A stretch of 64,000 nt of DNA, taken from NCBI RefSeq assembly GCF_030555055.1, contig NZ_JAMOAO010000001.1, forward strand, positions 372,001 through 436,000, read 5' to 3'. Both the position numbers and the translations under genes were made by a program. Below the pieces are notes generated by a model, which saw only the letters and a list, made by a program, of their open reading frames with translations, was not told the DNA's origin and made no database searches. Each line of letters starts with the position of its first letter. Within the stretch, counting starts at the first letter, position 1. Below are positions 1-10,021 of the stretch, piece after piece. Origin of the DNA: Nocardiopsis sp. YSL2 (GTDB lineage: Bacteria > Actinomycetota > Actinomycetes > Streptosporangiales > Streptosporangiaceae).

Positions 1-503
1 GCGAGTTCGACACCGATGGTGCCCGCGCCCTCGGAGATCGCGGCCTCGCGGCCGTCGACCACGTAGTGGCGGTCGCGTTCCCGGGCGGCGTACTCCTCCG
101 CGGCGGCCTTGGGATCGCCCTCGACGGGGTGGACGTCGGCGCCGAAGGTCCGTATGCGGCGCAGCTTCACGGGTGAGGCGTCGGCGGAGACGAAGACGTC
201 GGCGCTCAGTCCGTGGCGCCGGGCGGCGTAGGCGATCGCCTGCCCGAAGTTGGCTCCGCCCGACCCGCACACCACGGTCTCTCCCGCGGGCAGGCCGCTG
301 ACCAGGTAGTCGGCACCACGGCCCTTGAAGCTGCGCAGGGGGTTGAGGGTTTCGACCTTGGTCAGTACGGGCCGCCCGAGTGCGGCGGCGAGCTGCTCGT
401 CCACGTACTGGGGGGTGCCGAGGAAGACGGGGTCCACGGTCGCGGCGGCCTCGGCGATCCGGTCCAGGCTCAGGTCCTCGGCACCGGTGGTGTCCATGGT
501 CAT
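1..503 (-). CDS. Threonine-dehydratase-like PLP-dependent enzyme (3' end cut by window edge)
   Basis: The first 167 codons read as a fold-type II pyridoxal-phosphate enzyme. The motif RSFKGRGAD (Lys60 is the expected Schiff-base lysine) and the glycine-rich phosphate loop GSGGANFGQA match the serine/threonine dehydratase family, which deaminates hydroxy-amino acids to 2-oxoacids. The ATG at 503 is preceded on the minus strand by AAGGGGAG about 8 nt upstream; a second in-frame ATG lies at 497. The gene is divergent from an Lrp/AsnC regulator 102 bp away, a common arrangement for a local amino-acid-responsive regulator and its target. The C-terminal half is outside the window, so exact substrate and any regulatory domain cannot be judged. 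Confidence 0.75.
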   Translation of the reverse strand, partial: MTMDTTGAEDLSLDRIAEAAATVDPVFLGTPQYVDEQLAAALGRPVLTKVETLNPLRSFKGRGADYLVSGLPAGETVVCGSGGANFGQAIAYAARRHGLSADVFVSADASPVKLRRIRTFGADVHPVEGDPKAAAEEYAARERDRHYVVDGREAAISEGAGTIGVEL

Positions 504-569
504 CGGGTGCGCTCCCCTTCGGTACGGCGGCGGTCTGCTCTCACGCTAGGGCCCGAGCCGGTGGCACCG

Positions 570-599
570 ATTGTGGATTCTCCCGCGTTCGCGCACAAT
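570..599. promoter_or_regulatory. Candidate Lrp/AsnC operator (inverted repeat)
   Basis: ATTGTG at 570-575 and CACAAT at 594-599 form a perfect 6-bp inverted repeat with an 18-bp spacer, ending 6 bp before the regulator start. Its place between two divergent genes, one encoding a DNA-binding regulator, suggests an autoregulatory site. Inferred from position and symmetry only. Confidence 0.4.
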
Positions 600-605
600 C
601 CTTGC

Positions 606-1118
606 GTGCGCACCTCACCGTTCCTCGACGAGATCGACCACCTGCTGCTCGGCCTGGTCCAGACCGACGCGACACGCCCGCTCCACGAGCTGGGCGACCG
701 GGTGGGCCTCTCCCCCAGCGCCGTCCAGCGCCGCCTGACCCGGCTGAAGACCGCCGGGGTGATCCGGGCGCAGGTGGCGGTCGTGGACCCGCCGTCGGTG
801 GGCGTCGGGCTGACCTGTGTCGTGCTGGTCGCGCTGGCCGACGACGATCCCGACCACCACGCCGCGTTCAGGGAGCGCATGCGCGCCGAGCCACGGGTCC
901 AGCAGTGCTTCGGGATCGTGGGCCAGTGGGACTACGTCGTGATCCTGCTGAGCTCGGACATCGCCGGGAACCGCGCGCTGTCGAACCGCCTGTTCGTCCA
1001 GCACGGCCGGGTCGCCCGCTACGAGACCCTGCCGTCCTTCGAGGCGGTCAAGGCCGGACTGGCCGTGCCGCTGCCCGACCGGCCGCGCCGGGAGCCTGGC
1101 ACATCACCCGGCCCATGA
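606..1118 (+). CDS. Lrp/AsnC family transcriptional regulator
   Basis: A 170-aa protein with an N-terminal winged helix-turn-helix (ELGDRVGLSPSAVQRRLTRL) and a C-terminal RAM/ligand-sensing domain (roughly residues 70-150, including the VQQCFGIVGQWDYVV segment). Length and layout match Lrp/AsnC regulators, which sense amino acids and bind DNA as dimers or octamers. GTG at 606 is chosen because it places the HTH at the usual distance from the N terminus; the reading frame stays open far upstream but that stretch does not look like protein. The likely target is the divergent threonine-dehydratase-like gene (inference). No strong Shine-Dalgarno is visible, so the mRNA may be leaderless or nearly so. 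Confidence 0.85.
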   Translation: MRTSPFLDEIDHLLLGLVQTDATRPLHELGDRVGLSPSAVQRRLTRLKTAGVIRAQVAVVDPPSVGVGLTCVVLVALADDDPDHHAAFRERMRAEPRVQQCFGIVGQWDYVVILLSSDIAGNRALSNRLFVQHGRVARYETLPSFEAVKAGLAVPLPDRPRREPGTSPGP

Positions 1119-1120
1119 TG

Positions 1121-1139
1121 TAGGTTAGGCTTACCTAAT
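1121..1139 (+). promoter_or_regulatory. Iron box (DtxR/IdeR-type operator)
   Basis: TAGGTTAGGCTTACCTAAT matches the actinobacterial DtxR/IdeR palindrome (consensus TTAGGTTAGGCTAACCTAA) nearly base for base, centred 28 bp before the start of the DUF2470 gene. This predicts repression by an iron-loaded DtxR/IdeR protein, so the gene should be induced on iron starvation. Confidence 0.8.
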
Positions 1140-1157
1140 CAGCCCGAGGTGGTCCCT

Positions 1158-1934
1158 ATGCCGTCTTCCGTTCCCCAGCCCTCACCCGCCGACCGGGCGC
1201 GCTCGACCCTCGTCTCGGGCGGCCCCGCGACCGTGGCCTCCTCCGCCTGGCCCTCGGCGACCGAACCGTTCCAGCTGCCCGACACCGTCTGCCACGTCCA
1301 CCCCGGCGGCGAGGTGAGCCTGCTGCTGCCCGACGGGCACCCGCTGCTGGACGCCGAGGCCGGCGCCGCCTCCGACGGCTCCGTCGTCATGGTGGAGTTC
1401 ACCGACCTCGCCCCCGTCGAACTGCGCGACCCCGTCCGGGCCATGCTCTGGCTCAGCGGCGCGCTGACCGTTCTGGACGCCCCCACCGCCCGGGAGCGGG
1501 CGCTGGACGTGGTCCGGTCCGACCCCGACGACCGGCTCCTGGCGATCGGCCACGGCCGGACGATGGCGCTGCTGCACCCCACGCTGCTGGTCTACTCCGA
1601 CCCCGACGGCGCCCATCTGCTGCACCCCCAGGAGTTCGCCGCGGCGCGCACCGACCCCTTCAGCCGGTGGGAGGCGCCGTGGCTGCGCCATGTGGACTCC
1701 GACCATCCCGACCTGCTCGAAGCGCTGACCGAGCGCATCCCGCCGCACCTGCGTACCGGAACGCCGCGCCCCCTGGGTGTGGACCGCTTCGGCCTGCGGC
1801 TGCGCGTCGAGGGCACCGACGGAGACCACGACGTCCGGCTGGCCTTCCGCAGGCCGGCGCGCACCGCCCACGACGTCGCCACCGAGGTGCACGGACTGGC
1901 GGGCCCGGCCCCCTTCGGATCCGACCTGACCTGA
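1158..1934 (+). CDS. DUF2470 domain protein, probably iron-regulated
   Basis: A 258-aa soluble protein resembling the DUF2470 / HugZ-like family of split-barrel (pyridoxamine-phosphate-oxidase-like) proteins, some of which bind heme or are linked to heme and iron metabolism. The C-terminal part (about residues 165-255, from DSDHPDLLEAL to the FRRPARTAHDV segment) looks like the DUF2470 helical-plus-strand domain. ATG 1158 is preferred over the in-frame GTG 1149 because GAGGTGG sits 5-6 nt upstream. The iron box just upstream ties the gene to iron limitation. A role in heme iron use is inference; the reaction is unknown. Confidence 0.7.
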   Translation: MPSSVPQPSPADRARSTLVSGGPATVASSAWPSATEPFQLPDTVCHVHPGGEVSLLLPDGHPLLDAEAGAASDGSVVMVEFTDLAPVELRDPVRAMLWLSGALTVLDAPTARERALDVVRSDPDDRLLAIGHGRTMALLHPTLLVYSDPDGAHLLHPQEFAAARTDPFSRWEAPWLRHVDSDHPDLLEALTERIPPHLRTGTPRPLGVDRFGLRLRVEGTDGDHDVRLAFRRPARTAHDVATEVHGLAGPAPFGSDLT

Positions 1935-1992
1935 ACACGGAGCCCGGCCGCCCCGGTGCCGGACGAGTACGCCCACTCACACGCCGGACACA

Positions 1993-2028
1993 CGTGTGGG
2001 CCGGGACCCGACGGTCCCGGCCCACACG
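1993..2028. terminator. Bidirectional hairpin terminator
   Basis: A perfect 16-bp stem (arms 1993-2008 and 2013-2028) with loop CGAC lies between the convergent DUF2470 and sufT genes. No U-tract follows, as is usual in high-GC actinobacteria. Confidence 0.75.
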
Positions 2029-2062
2029 GGAGGACACCCCCACGGGGTGCCCCCGACATCCC

Positions 2063-2446
2063 TCAGACGTTGAAGCCCAGCATCCGCAGCTGGTCCCGGC
2101 CGTCGTCGGTGATCTTGTCCGGACCCCACGGCGGCATCCAGACCCAGTTGATCTTGACCTCGCGCTCGAACTCGTCGAGGGCGCTGACCGCCTGGTCCTC
2201 GATCACGTCGGTCAGCGGGCACGCCGCACTGGTCAGCGTCATGTCCAGGGTGATCACGTCCTTGTCGGCGTTCACCCCGTACAGCAGCCCCAGGTCGACG
2301 ACGTTCACGCCCAACTCGGGGTCGATCACGTCCTTGAGCGCCTCGCCGATCTCCTCGACCAGCTCCTGGGCCTCGGGCGACAGGGGGGCCTGCTCGGGGG
2401 CGGCGCTGTCGGCCGCCTCGGTCGTTGTCGTCTCGTTCTCGCTCAT
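2063..2446 (-). CDS. sufT: SufT / MIP18-family (DUF59) Fe-S assembly factor
   Basis: A 127-aa protein with the MIP18/DUF59 fold: IGEALKDVIDPELGVNVVDLGLLYG, then TLTSAACPLTDVIEDQ carrying the conserved cysteine, and a C-terminal WVWMPPWGPDKITDDGR. The family helps mature Fe-S proteins and in actinobacteria and Firmicutes is the last gene of suf operons. The first 25 residues are acidic and Thr/Ala-rich. The start is ATG 2446, whose A overlaps the sufU stop (TGATG), so translation is likely coupled. The frame is open further upstream, but that part lies inside sufU. Confidence 0.9.
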   Translation of the reverse strand: MSENETTTTEAADSAAPEQAPLSPEAQELVEEIGEALKDVIDPELGVNVVDLGLLYGVNADKDVITLDMTLTSAACPLTDVIEDQAVSALDEFEREVKINWVWMPPWGPDKITDDGRDQLRMLGFNV

Positions 2447-2919
2447 CAGGCGCCTTCCTTCTCCAAGGACTGCGACACCGCGTCCTTCCACGCCATCCAA
2501 CCCAACAGGGCGCACTTGATCCGCGCGGGGTACTTGGACACCCCGACGAAGGCGACCGCGTCCTCCAGCACGTCCTCATCGGGCTCGCCCTTGCCCTTGG
2601 ACTGCATCATCTCCGTGAAGGCGTCCAGGGTCGCCATGCCCTCCGCGACCGTGTGGCCGATGAGGAGGTCGGTCAGCACCGAGGTGCTGGCCTGGCTGAT
2701 CGAGCAGCCCATGCCCTCGTAGGAGACGTCGCTGATGACGGCCTTCTCGTCGAGCACCGACCCCTGCGCGGGGGTCAGCGCCACCCGGAGCGTCACCTCG
2801 TCCCCACACGTGGGGTTGATGTGGTGCGCCTCCGCGTCGTGCGGATCCCGCAGCCCCTTGTGGTGCGGGTTCCGGTAGTGGTCCAGGATGATCTCCTGGT
2901 ACATCGCGTCCAACTGCAT
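2446..2919 (-). CDS. sufU: SufU Fe-S assembly scaffold / sulfurtransferase
   Basis: A 157-aa IscU/SufU-family protein with the three conserved cysteines Cys38 (in NPTCGD), Cys72 (GMGCSIS) and Cys136 (RIKCALL) plus Asp40. The GEPDEDVLEDAV insertion between the second and third cysteine is typical of zinc-binding SufU rather than IscU. It accepts sulfur from SufS and passes it to SufBCD. ATG 2919 gives the family N terminus (MQLDAMYQEIILDHYR). It lies 19 bp after sufS in the same operon and overlaps the start of sufT by one base. Confidence 0.92.
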   Translation of the reverse strand: MQLDAMYQEIILDHYRNPHHKGLRDPHDAEAHHINPTCGDEVTLRVALTPAQGSVLDEKAVISDVSYEGMGCSISQASTSVLTDLLIGHTVAEGMATLDAFTEMMQSKGKGEPDEDVLEDAVAFVGVSKYPARIKCALLGWMAWKDAVSQSLEKEGA

Positions 2920-2938
2920 GGTCTGGCTGTTCCTCGTT

Positions 2939-5000
<2,062 letters not shown>

Positions 5001-5007
5001 TTCAGCC

Positions 5008-5343
5008 TCAGGAATTCTTCTCATCCAACGACACGAGCACGTCGTCGCCGTCGATCTTCACGTCATAGGTGGGGACCGGCTGGGTCGCGGGCGGGTTGAT
5101 CGCCGCGCCCGAGCGCAGGTCGAAGCAGGAGCCGTGCAGCCAGCACTCGATGGTGCCGTCCTCGACCTCGCCCTCGGACAGGCGGACCTCGGCGTGCGAG
5201 CACACGTCCCGCACGGCGAACACCTCGCCCTCGGTACGGACCAGGGCGATCGGAGTGGCGTCGTCGACCTCGACGGCGAGCGCCCCGTCGTCGGGGATCT
5301 CGTCGAGAGCCGCGACCTTCACCCAGCGCGCGCCCTCACTCAT
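5008..5343 (-). CDS. Rieske-type ferredoxin of the suf operon
   Basis: A 111-aa single-domain Rieske [2Fe-2S] protein. The first ligand pair is CSH (Cys48, His50) and the second is CWLH (Cys67, His70), followed by GSCFDL. It resembles the NirD/biphenyl-dioxygenase ferredoxin group (non-heme iron oxygenase ferredoxin subunits). Such a gene is regularly found between sufD and sufC in actinobacterial suf operons and may carry electrons during cluster assembly (inference). It overlaps sufD by 8 bp. Confidence 0.9.
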   Translation of the reverse strand: MSEGARWVKVAALDEIPDDGALAVEVDDATPIALVRTEGEVFAVRDVCSHAEVRLSEGEVEDGTIECWLHGSCFDLRSGAAINPPATQPVPTYDVKIDGDDVLVSLDEKNS

Positions 5344-6496
5344 GCGCGGCCAGCTTCTGCTCGACCTTGGCCATGATCTCCTCACGCAGTTCCTCGACCG
5401 GGATCCGGTTGATGAGCTCCAGGAAGTAGCCGCGGATGACCAGGCGGCGGGCCTCGTCCTCCGGGATGCCGCGCGAGCGGAGGTAGAACAGGTGGATGTC
5501 GTCGAGCCGTCCGCTGGCGGCGGCGTGCCCGGCACCCTCCACCTCGCCGGTGAAGATCTCCAGGTTCGGCACCGAGTCGACACGGGTGTCGTCGGTGAGC
5601 TGGAGGTTCCGGTTGTGCTCGTAGGAGTCGGTCCCGGTCGTGCCCTCGCCGATGATCACGTCACCGATCCACACGCCGTGCGCGCCCTTGCCGCTGAGCG
5701 CGCCCTTGTACTCCACGCGCGAGCGGGTGTGCGACATGTTGTGGTCGATGAGCGAACGGTGCTCGTGGTGCTGGCCGTCGCCGGTGAAGTACAGGCCGTG
5801 GAGCTCGGCGTTGGCGCCGCGCCCCTTGTAGGCCACCTTCGGGGAGAGCCGGACCAGGTCGCCGCCGAGCGTGATCACGATCGACTTGTACGTGCCGTCC
5901 TTGTCGACCTGCGTGTTGTGCTGGGAGACGTCGACGGCGTCGCGGTCCCAGTCCTGCACGCTGACCAGGGTCAGCCGCGCGCCCTCGCCGACGTGGACGT
6001 CCACGCTGCCCGCGCGCACACCGCCGCCGGTCTGGTTGAGGACCACGACGGCCTCGGCCAGCGGCTTGACGTCGATGACGAACTGGTCGTAGCGGGTGCC
6101 GCCCTGGGCCTCCCGGTTGATCACGACGGGGCGCTCGAGCGCGGTGCTCTGCGCGACCGTGATGACCGTGGCCTGCTCGAAGGAGGTGTAGGCCTGCGCC
6201 GTGACGCGGTCGGCGGGGAAGCCGGCCGTGCCCAGGCGCGCGTCGTCGCGGCCGACCTGCTCGACGGTGACGCCCTCAGGGGCGTCGATGTCGACCTTGT
6301 CGGTGCCGTCGGCGACGGCGGTGCCGTCGTGCAGGCCCTTGAGGCGGCGCAGCGGGGTGAACCGCCACACCTCCTCACGGCCGCCCGGGACGGGGAAGTC
6401 GTTCACGTCGAAGGACCCGTGGGTCGCCAACTTGGAGAACGGGATCTCCCCGAGGCCGTGGCTGTGGGCCTTGGGTTCGGTGTTGGGGCTGGTCAA
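5336..6496 (-). CDS. sufD: SufD scaffold subunit
   Basis: A 386-aa beta-helical SufB/SufD-family protein. The C-terminal block (SRGIPEDEARRLVIRGYFLELI, about residues 340-362) and the SLIDHNMSHTRSRVEYKG segment mark it as SufD. It pairs with SufB on the SufC dimer. The start is uncertain: TTG 6496 follows the sufB stop by one base and leaves 12 nt after AAGGAG, while TTG 6505 would overlap the sufB stop and leave only 3 nt, so 6496 is preferred. No ATG or GTG gives a full-length protein. Confidence 0.9.
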   Translation of the reverse strand: MTSPNTEPKAHSHGLGEIPFSKLATHGSFDVNDFPVPGGREEVWRFTPLRRLKGLHDGTAVADGTDKVDIDAPEGVTVEQVGRDDARLGTAGFPADRVTAQAYTSFEQATVITVAQSTALERPVVINREAQGGTRYDQFVIDVKPLAEAVVVLNQTGGGVRAGSVDVHVGEGARLTLVSVQDWDRDAVDVSQHNTQVDKDGTYKSIVITLGGDLVRLSPKVAYKGRGANAELHGLYFTGDGQHHEHRSLIDHNMSHTRSRVEYKGALSGKGAHGVWIGDVIIGEGTTGTDSYEHNRNLQLTDDTRVDSVPNLEIFTGEVEGAGHAAASGRLDDIHLFYLRSRGIPEDEARRLVIRGYFLELINRIPVEELREEIMAKVEQKLAAHE

Positions 6497-6497
6497 C

Positions 6498-7910
6498 TTA
6501 ACCAACCGCTCCTTCCATCTGCAGCTCGATCAGCCGGTTCAGTTCCAGCGCGTACTCCATGGGCAGCTCGCGCGCGATGGGCTCGACGAACCCGCGCACG
6601 ATCATGGCCATGGCCTCGTCCTCGTCCATGCCCCGGCTCATCAGGTAGAAGAGCTGGTCCTCGCTGACCTTGGAGACGGTCGCCTCGTGGGCGAGCTCGG
6701 CGTCGTCCTCGCGCAGGTCGTTGTAGGGGTAGGTGTCCGAACGGCTGATCGTGTCGATCAGCAGCGCGTCGCACTTGACCGACGACTTGGCGTGGTCGGC
6801 CCCTTCCTGGACCTGGACCAGTCCCCGGTAGGAGGCCCGGCCCCCGCCGCGTGCCACCGACTTGGAGACGATGGTGGAGGAGGTGTTGGGCGCGCAGTGC
6901 ACCATCTTGGAACCGGTGTCCTGGTGCTGGCCCTCGCCCGCGAAGGCGATCGACAGGGTCTCGCCCTTGGCGTGCTCGCCCATCAGGTAGACGGCCGGGT
7001 ACTTCATGGTGACCTGGGAACCGATGTTGCCGTCGATCCACTCCATGGTCGCGCCCTCTTCGGCGACGGCGCGCTTGGTGACCAGGTTGAAGACGTTGTT
7101 CGACCAGTTCTGGATGGTCGTGTACCGGCAGCGGGCGTTCTTCTTGACGATGATCTCGACGACCGCGGAGTGCAGCGAGTCCGACTTGTAGATCGGCGCG
7201 GTGCAGCCCTCGACGTAGTGGACGTAGGCGCCCTCGTCGACGATGATCAGCGTCCGCTCGAACTGGCCCATGTTCTCGGTGTTGATCCGGAAGTAGGCCT
7301 GGAGCGGGATCTCCACGTGCACGTTCTTGGGAACGTAGATGAAGGATCCACCGCTCCACACGGCGGTGTTGAGCGCGGCGAACTTGTTGTCGCCGGGCGG
7401 GATCACCGAGCCGAAGTACTCCTCGAAGATCTCCGGGTGCTCCTTGAGCGCGGTGTCGGTGTCCAGGAAGAGGACGCCCTGCTCCTCCAGGTCCTCACGG
7501 ATCTGGTGGTAGACGACCTCGGACTCGTACTGCGCGGCGACACCGGCGACCAGGCGCTGCTTCTCCGCCTCGGGGATGCCGAGCCGGTCGTAGGTGTTCT
7601 TGATGTCCTCGGGCAGGTCCTCCCAGGAGGTGGCCTGCTTCTCCGTGGACCGCACGAAGTACTTGATGTTGTCGAAGTCGATCTTGGACAGGTCCGCGCC
7701 CCAGTTGGGCATGGGCTTCTTGTCGAAGAGCCTCAGCGACTTGAGGCGGAGCTTGGTCATCCACTCCGGCTCGCTCTTCTTCGAAGAGATGTCGAGGACG
7801 ACGTCCTCGTTCAGCCCCCGGCGGGCGTTCGACCCGGCCGCGTCGGAGTCGGACCAGCCGTACTCATATGTTCCGATCCCCTCGAGTTCGGGGTGCGCGA
7901 TAGACGTCAT
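6498..7910 (-). CDS. sufB: SufB scaffold subunit
   Basis: A 470-aa SufB, the main scaffold on which Fe-S clusters are built. Diagnostic segments are [10 protein letters not shown] near the N terminus, [45 protein letters not shown] (split here: [12 protein letters not shown] and [11 protein letters not shown]) and [16 protein letters not shown] at the C terminus. ATG 7910 has a strong AGGAGGAG site 7-8 nt upstream. An open extension to 7961 runs into the gap after sufR and is not supported. It lies 19 bp downstream of sufR. Confidence 0.95.
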   Translation of the reverse strand: MTSIAHPELEGIGTYEYGWSDSDAAGSNARRGLNEDVVLDISSKKSEPEWMTKLRLKSLRLFDKKPMPNWGADLSKIDFDNIKYFVRSTEKQATSWEDLPEDIKNTYDRLGIPEAEKQRLVAGVAAQYESEVVYHQIREDLEEQGVLFLDTDTALKEHPEIFEEYFGSVIPPGDNKFAALNTAVWSGGSFIYVPKNVHVEIPLQAYFRINTENMGQFERTLIIVDEGAYVHYVEGCTAPIYKSDSLHSAVVEIIVKKNARCRYTTIQNWSNNVFNLVTKRAVAEEGATMEWIDGNIGSQVTMKYPAVYLMGEHAKGETLSIAFAGEGQHQDTGSKMVHCAPNTSSTIVSKSVARGGGRASYRGLVQVQEGADHAKSSVKCDALLIDTISRSDTYPYNDLREDDAELAHEATVSKVSEDQLFYLMSRGMDEDEAMAMIVRGFVEPIARELPMEYALELNRLIELQMEGAVG

Positions 7911-7929
7911 GCGCGGACTCCTCCTGGAC

Positions 7930-8709
7930 TCAGTCGTCCGTTTGGTGTTGCGATCCTCCACCCGCCGCCTGGCGGATGGCCTTGCTCACGGGGGTGCCGG
8001 TCTCCCCGCCCGCCCCGTCTCCCCGAGGGGTGACGTGCGTGGTGCACACACCGTCGCCGTGGGCGATGGTGGCCAACCTGCGCACCGGGGTGCCCAACAG
8101 TCGCGCGAAGGCCTCGACCTCGGCCTCACAGAGTTGCGGGAACTCCGCGGCCACGTGCGCGACAGGGCAGTGGTGCTGGCACAGCTGGTCGCCACCCCCG
8201 GGTGCGGGCGCCTGGCCCGCGGTGGCGGCGTAGCCGTCGTTGGAGAGCGCCTCGGCCAGCAACCGGACCCGCTGTTCCTGGGGAACGGCGTCCAGCTGGG
8301 GCTTGTAGCGCCGCTCCAGGTCGGCGACCTGGCTCCGCGCGAACTCGGCGACGGCCTCGGGCCCGACGGTGTCCGCCAGGAAGCGCAGGGCGCTGGAGGC
8401 CAGATCGTCGTAGGCGTGAACGAAGTGGTCCCGCCCCGCCTCGGTGATGGCGAAGACGCGCGCCGGCCGTCCCCTGCGGCGGCGTCCGCCGTGGGGCCGG
8501 GCGTCGCGGGCCTCCACCAGGCCCTCACTGGTCAGGTTGTCGAGGTGGCGGCGGATGCCGGCCGGGGTGAGGCCGAGCCGTTCTCCGAGGTCGGAGGCGG
8601 TGATCGGCCCCTTCTCCAGGATCAGACGGGCGACCCGGGCACGGGTTCCGGTCTCGGCACCGCGTTCGGGGCCGGACAGCGGGCTGGGCACACTGGTCGC
8701 GTGCGGCAC
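7930..8709 (-). CDS. sufR: SufR, Fe-S-sensing repressor of the suf operon
   Basis: A 259-aa regulator: an ArsR/DeoR-like winged HTH (residues 28-65, [20 protein letters not shown]), a basic [10 protein letters not shown] wing, and a C-terminal cluster-binding region with Cys177, Cys181, Cys194 (CQHHC, then PQLC) and Cys222 as ligand candidates. The SufR family carries an Fe-S cluster and represses suf when clusters are sufficient. GTG 8709 follows GGGAGGGGAG. It is the first gene of the operon, so it should control its own synthesis with the rest. Confidence 0.92.
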   Translation of the reverse strand: MPHATSVPSPLSGPERGAETGTRARVARLILEKGPITASDLGERLGLTPAGIRRHLDNLTSEGLVEARDARPHGGRRRRGRPARVFAITEAGRDHFVHAYDDLASSALRFLADTVGPEAVAEFARSQVADLERRYKPQLDAVPQEQRVRLLAEALSNDGYAATAGQAPAPGGGDQLCQHHCPVAHVAAEFPQLCEAEVEAFARLLGTPVRRLATIAHGDGVCTTHVTPRGDGAGGETGTPVSKAIRQAAGGGSQHQTDD

Positions 8710-8750
8710 AGTGCTCCCCTCCCTTCTCCGGACACGGTTCCTGGTTTAGA

Positions 8751-8764
8751 CAACATCAGTGTGG
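8751..8764. promoter_or_regulatory. Candidate SufR operator
   Basis: CAAC-ATCAGT-GTGG lies 42-55 bp before sufR. From memory, Streptomyces SufR binds CAAC-N6-GTTG; this site differs by one base. It is nested within TTTAG-N16-CTAAA (8745-8770). The assignment rests on similarity to the recalled motif and on position. Confidence 0.5.
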
Positions 8765-8823
8765 CCTAAATAAGTCCGCGGAGGCAAACCCGCGCCAGTG
8801 ACCCACTTCATGCCATTCGTCAC

Positions 8824-8842
8824 GAAGGTCAGCCTTGCCTAA
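8824..8842 (-). promoter_or_regulatory. Imperfect iron-box-like sequence
   Basis: Read on the minus strand it is TTAGGCAAGGCTGACCTTC, 14 of 19 matches to the DtxR/IdeR consensus. It lies 115 bp upstream of sufR and 238 bp upstream of the exporter gene. It could add iron control to suf, but it is much weaker than the box at 1121. Confidence 0.3.
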
Positions 8843-8880
8843 CTGCGCATTCACCCGCAGATCAGGACTGCGCCACAGGC

Positions 8881-8913
8881 GTCCGTTGAGGGTGGCGGCG
8901 GGCGACGGGCGGG
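8881..8913 (+). repeat. Degenerate copy of dispersed repeat (copy 1)
   Basis: GTCCGTTGAGGGTGG (8881-8895) and GGGCGACGGGCGGG (8900-8913) are identical to the two ends of the 84-bp unit at 56.5 kb but lack its middle. The copy is intergenic. Confidence 0.65.
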
Positions 8914-9079
8914 CAACGGTGTCGAACGGGCACAGGGCCCGCGCGTATTCCCGACGTCCACATGATGGACCCACCGTCCCATGGAATGGACGGATTCCGG
9001 ACGTGGTCCCGCAGCGCGGCCGACCGGTTCGCGCGGGGCGATGAGCCCGCCCTCCCCGGCGCACGTACACTCAGGGCCC

Positions 9080-10021
9080 ATGGACACAGCCGCGGTCGAG
9101 GTCGTCGACCTGGTCAAGCGCTACGGCGCCACCACCGCCGTGACGGGGCTCAGCTTCACCGCCCGCCGGGGCGCGGTGACGGCGCTGCTCGGCCCCAACG
9201 GCGCGGGCAAGACGAGCACCATCGAGATCTGCGAGGGGTTCCGCGTCCGCAACGGCGGGAAGGTGCGCGTGCTGGGCCTGGACCCCGTCGCCGACGCCAC
9301 CGCGCTCAAGCCCCGGGTCGGTGTGATGCCCCAGTCCGGCGGAGTGCCCACGGGCGCCCGGGCCGCCGAGTGGCTGCGCCTGATGGCCTCCTTCCACGCC
9401 AGCCCGATCGAGCCCCGGCTGCTGATGGAGCGGCTCGGCCTGACCTCCGTGTCCTCGACCCCCTTCCGCCGCCTGTCCGGCGGCCAGCAGCAGCGCCTGT
9501 CCCTGGCCTGCGCGGTCGTGGGCCGACCCGAACTGGTCTTCCTGGACGAGCCGACCGCCGGGCTCGACCCGCAGGCCCGCAGGGCCACCTGGGACCTGGT
9601 CGCGGCCCTGCGCGCGGCCGGCGTGGCGGTGATCCTGTCCACGCACCACATGGAGGAGGCCGAGCGCCTGGCCGACCACGTGGTGGTCATCGACCGCGGC
9701 GCCGTCGTCGCCCAGGGGTCGCCGGCCGAACTCACCGAGGACCGCCGCGAGGTGTGCTTCCGGGCGGCGGGCCCCGTGGACACCGCGGCGCTGGGCGCCG
9801 CGCTGCCCGCGGGCAGCCGGGTGGGCGCCACCGAGGCGGCCGACGGCCGGCGCGAGTACGTGGTCACCACCGACGACCCCGACGACCTGGGCCCGGAGTT
9901 CCTGGCCACGGTCACCGCCTGGTGCGCCTCGGCCGGGCTGCTGGCCGAGGACCTGCGCGTCCGGCGGCGTACCCTCGAAGACGTCTTCCTCGAACTCACC
10001 GGCCGGGAACTGCGGGACTGA
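9080..10021 (+). CDS. ABC exporter ATP-binding protein
   Basis: A 313-aa ATPase of the DrrA/CcmA-like type. It has Walker A GPNGAGKTST, Q-loop MPQSGG, signature LSGGQQQRLSLA, Walker B LVFLDEPTAGLDP and the H-loop STHHMEEAE. The C terminus (RRRTLEDVFLELTGRELRD) matches multidrug/antibiotic exporter ATPases. ATG 9080 begins MDTAAVEVVDLVKRYG, giving the standard distance to Walker A. Its stop overlaps the permease start (TGATG). An ABC pair at this spot between suf and ctaA recurs in actinobacteria (from memory), but its substrate is unknown. Confidence 0.85.
   Translation: MDTAAVEVVDLVKRYGATTAVTGLSFTARRGAVTALLGPNGAGKTSTIEICEGFRVRNGGKVRVLGLDPVADATALKPRVGVMPQSGGVPTGARAAEWLRLMASFHASPIEPRLLMERLGLTSVSSTPFRRLSGGQQQRLSLACAVVGRPELVFLDEPTAGLDPQARRATWDLVAALRAAGVAVILSTHHMEEAERLADHVVVIDRGAVVAQGSPAELTEDRREVCFRAAGPVDTAALGAALPAGSRVGATEAADGRREYVVTTDDPDDLGPEFLATVTAWCASAGLLAEDLRVRRRTLEDVFLELTGRELRD

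Larger units (their letters stand above)
8710..9079. other. Divergent intergenic region, sufR / ABC exporter
   Basis: 370 bp with no convincing gene. It holds a candidate SufR operator (8751-8764), a longer TTTAG/CTAAA inverted repeat around it (8745-8749 and 8766-8770), an imperfect iron-box-like sequence (8824-8842) and a degenerate copy of a dispersed repeat (8881-8913). A 69-codon ORF at 8835-9044 has no ribosome site and looks random. Confidence 0.6.

Noticed and set aside
8835..9044. A 69-codon plus-strand ORF between sufR and the exporter
   Set aside because: No ribosome site, random-looking composition, and it overlaps a degenerate repeat copy and an iron-box-like sequence.
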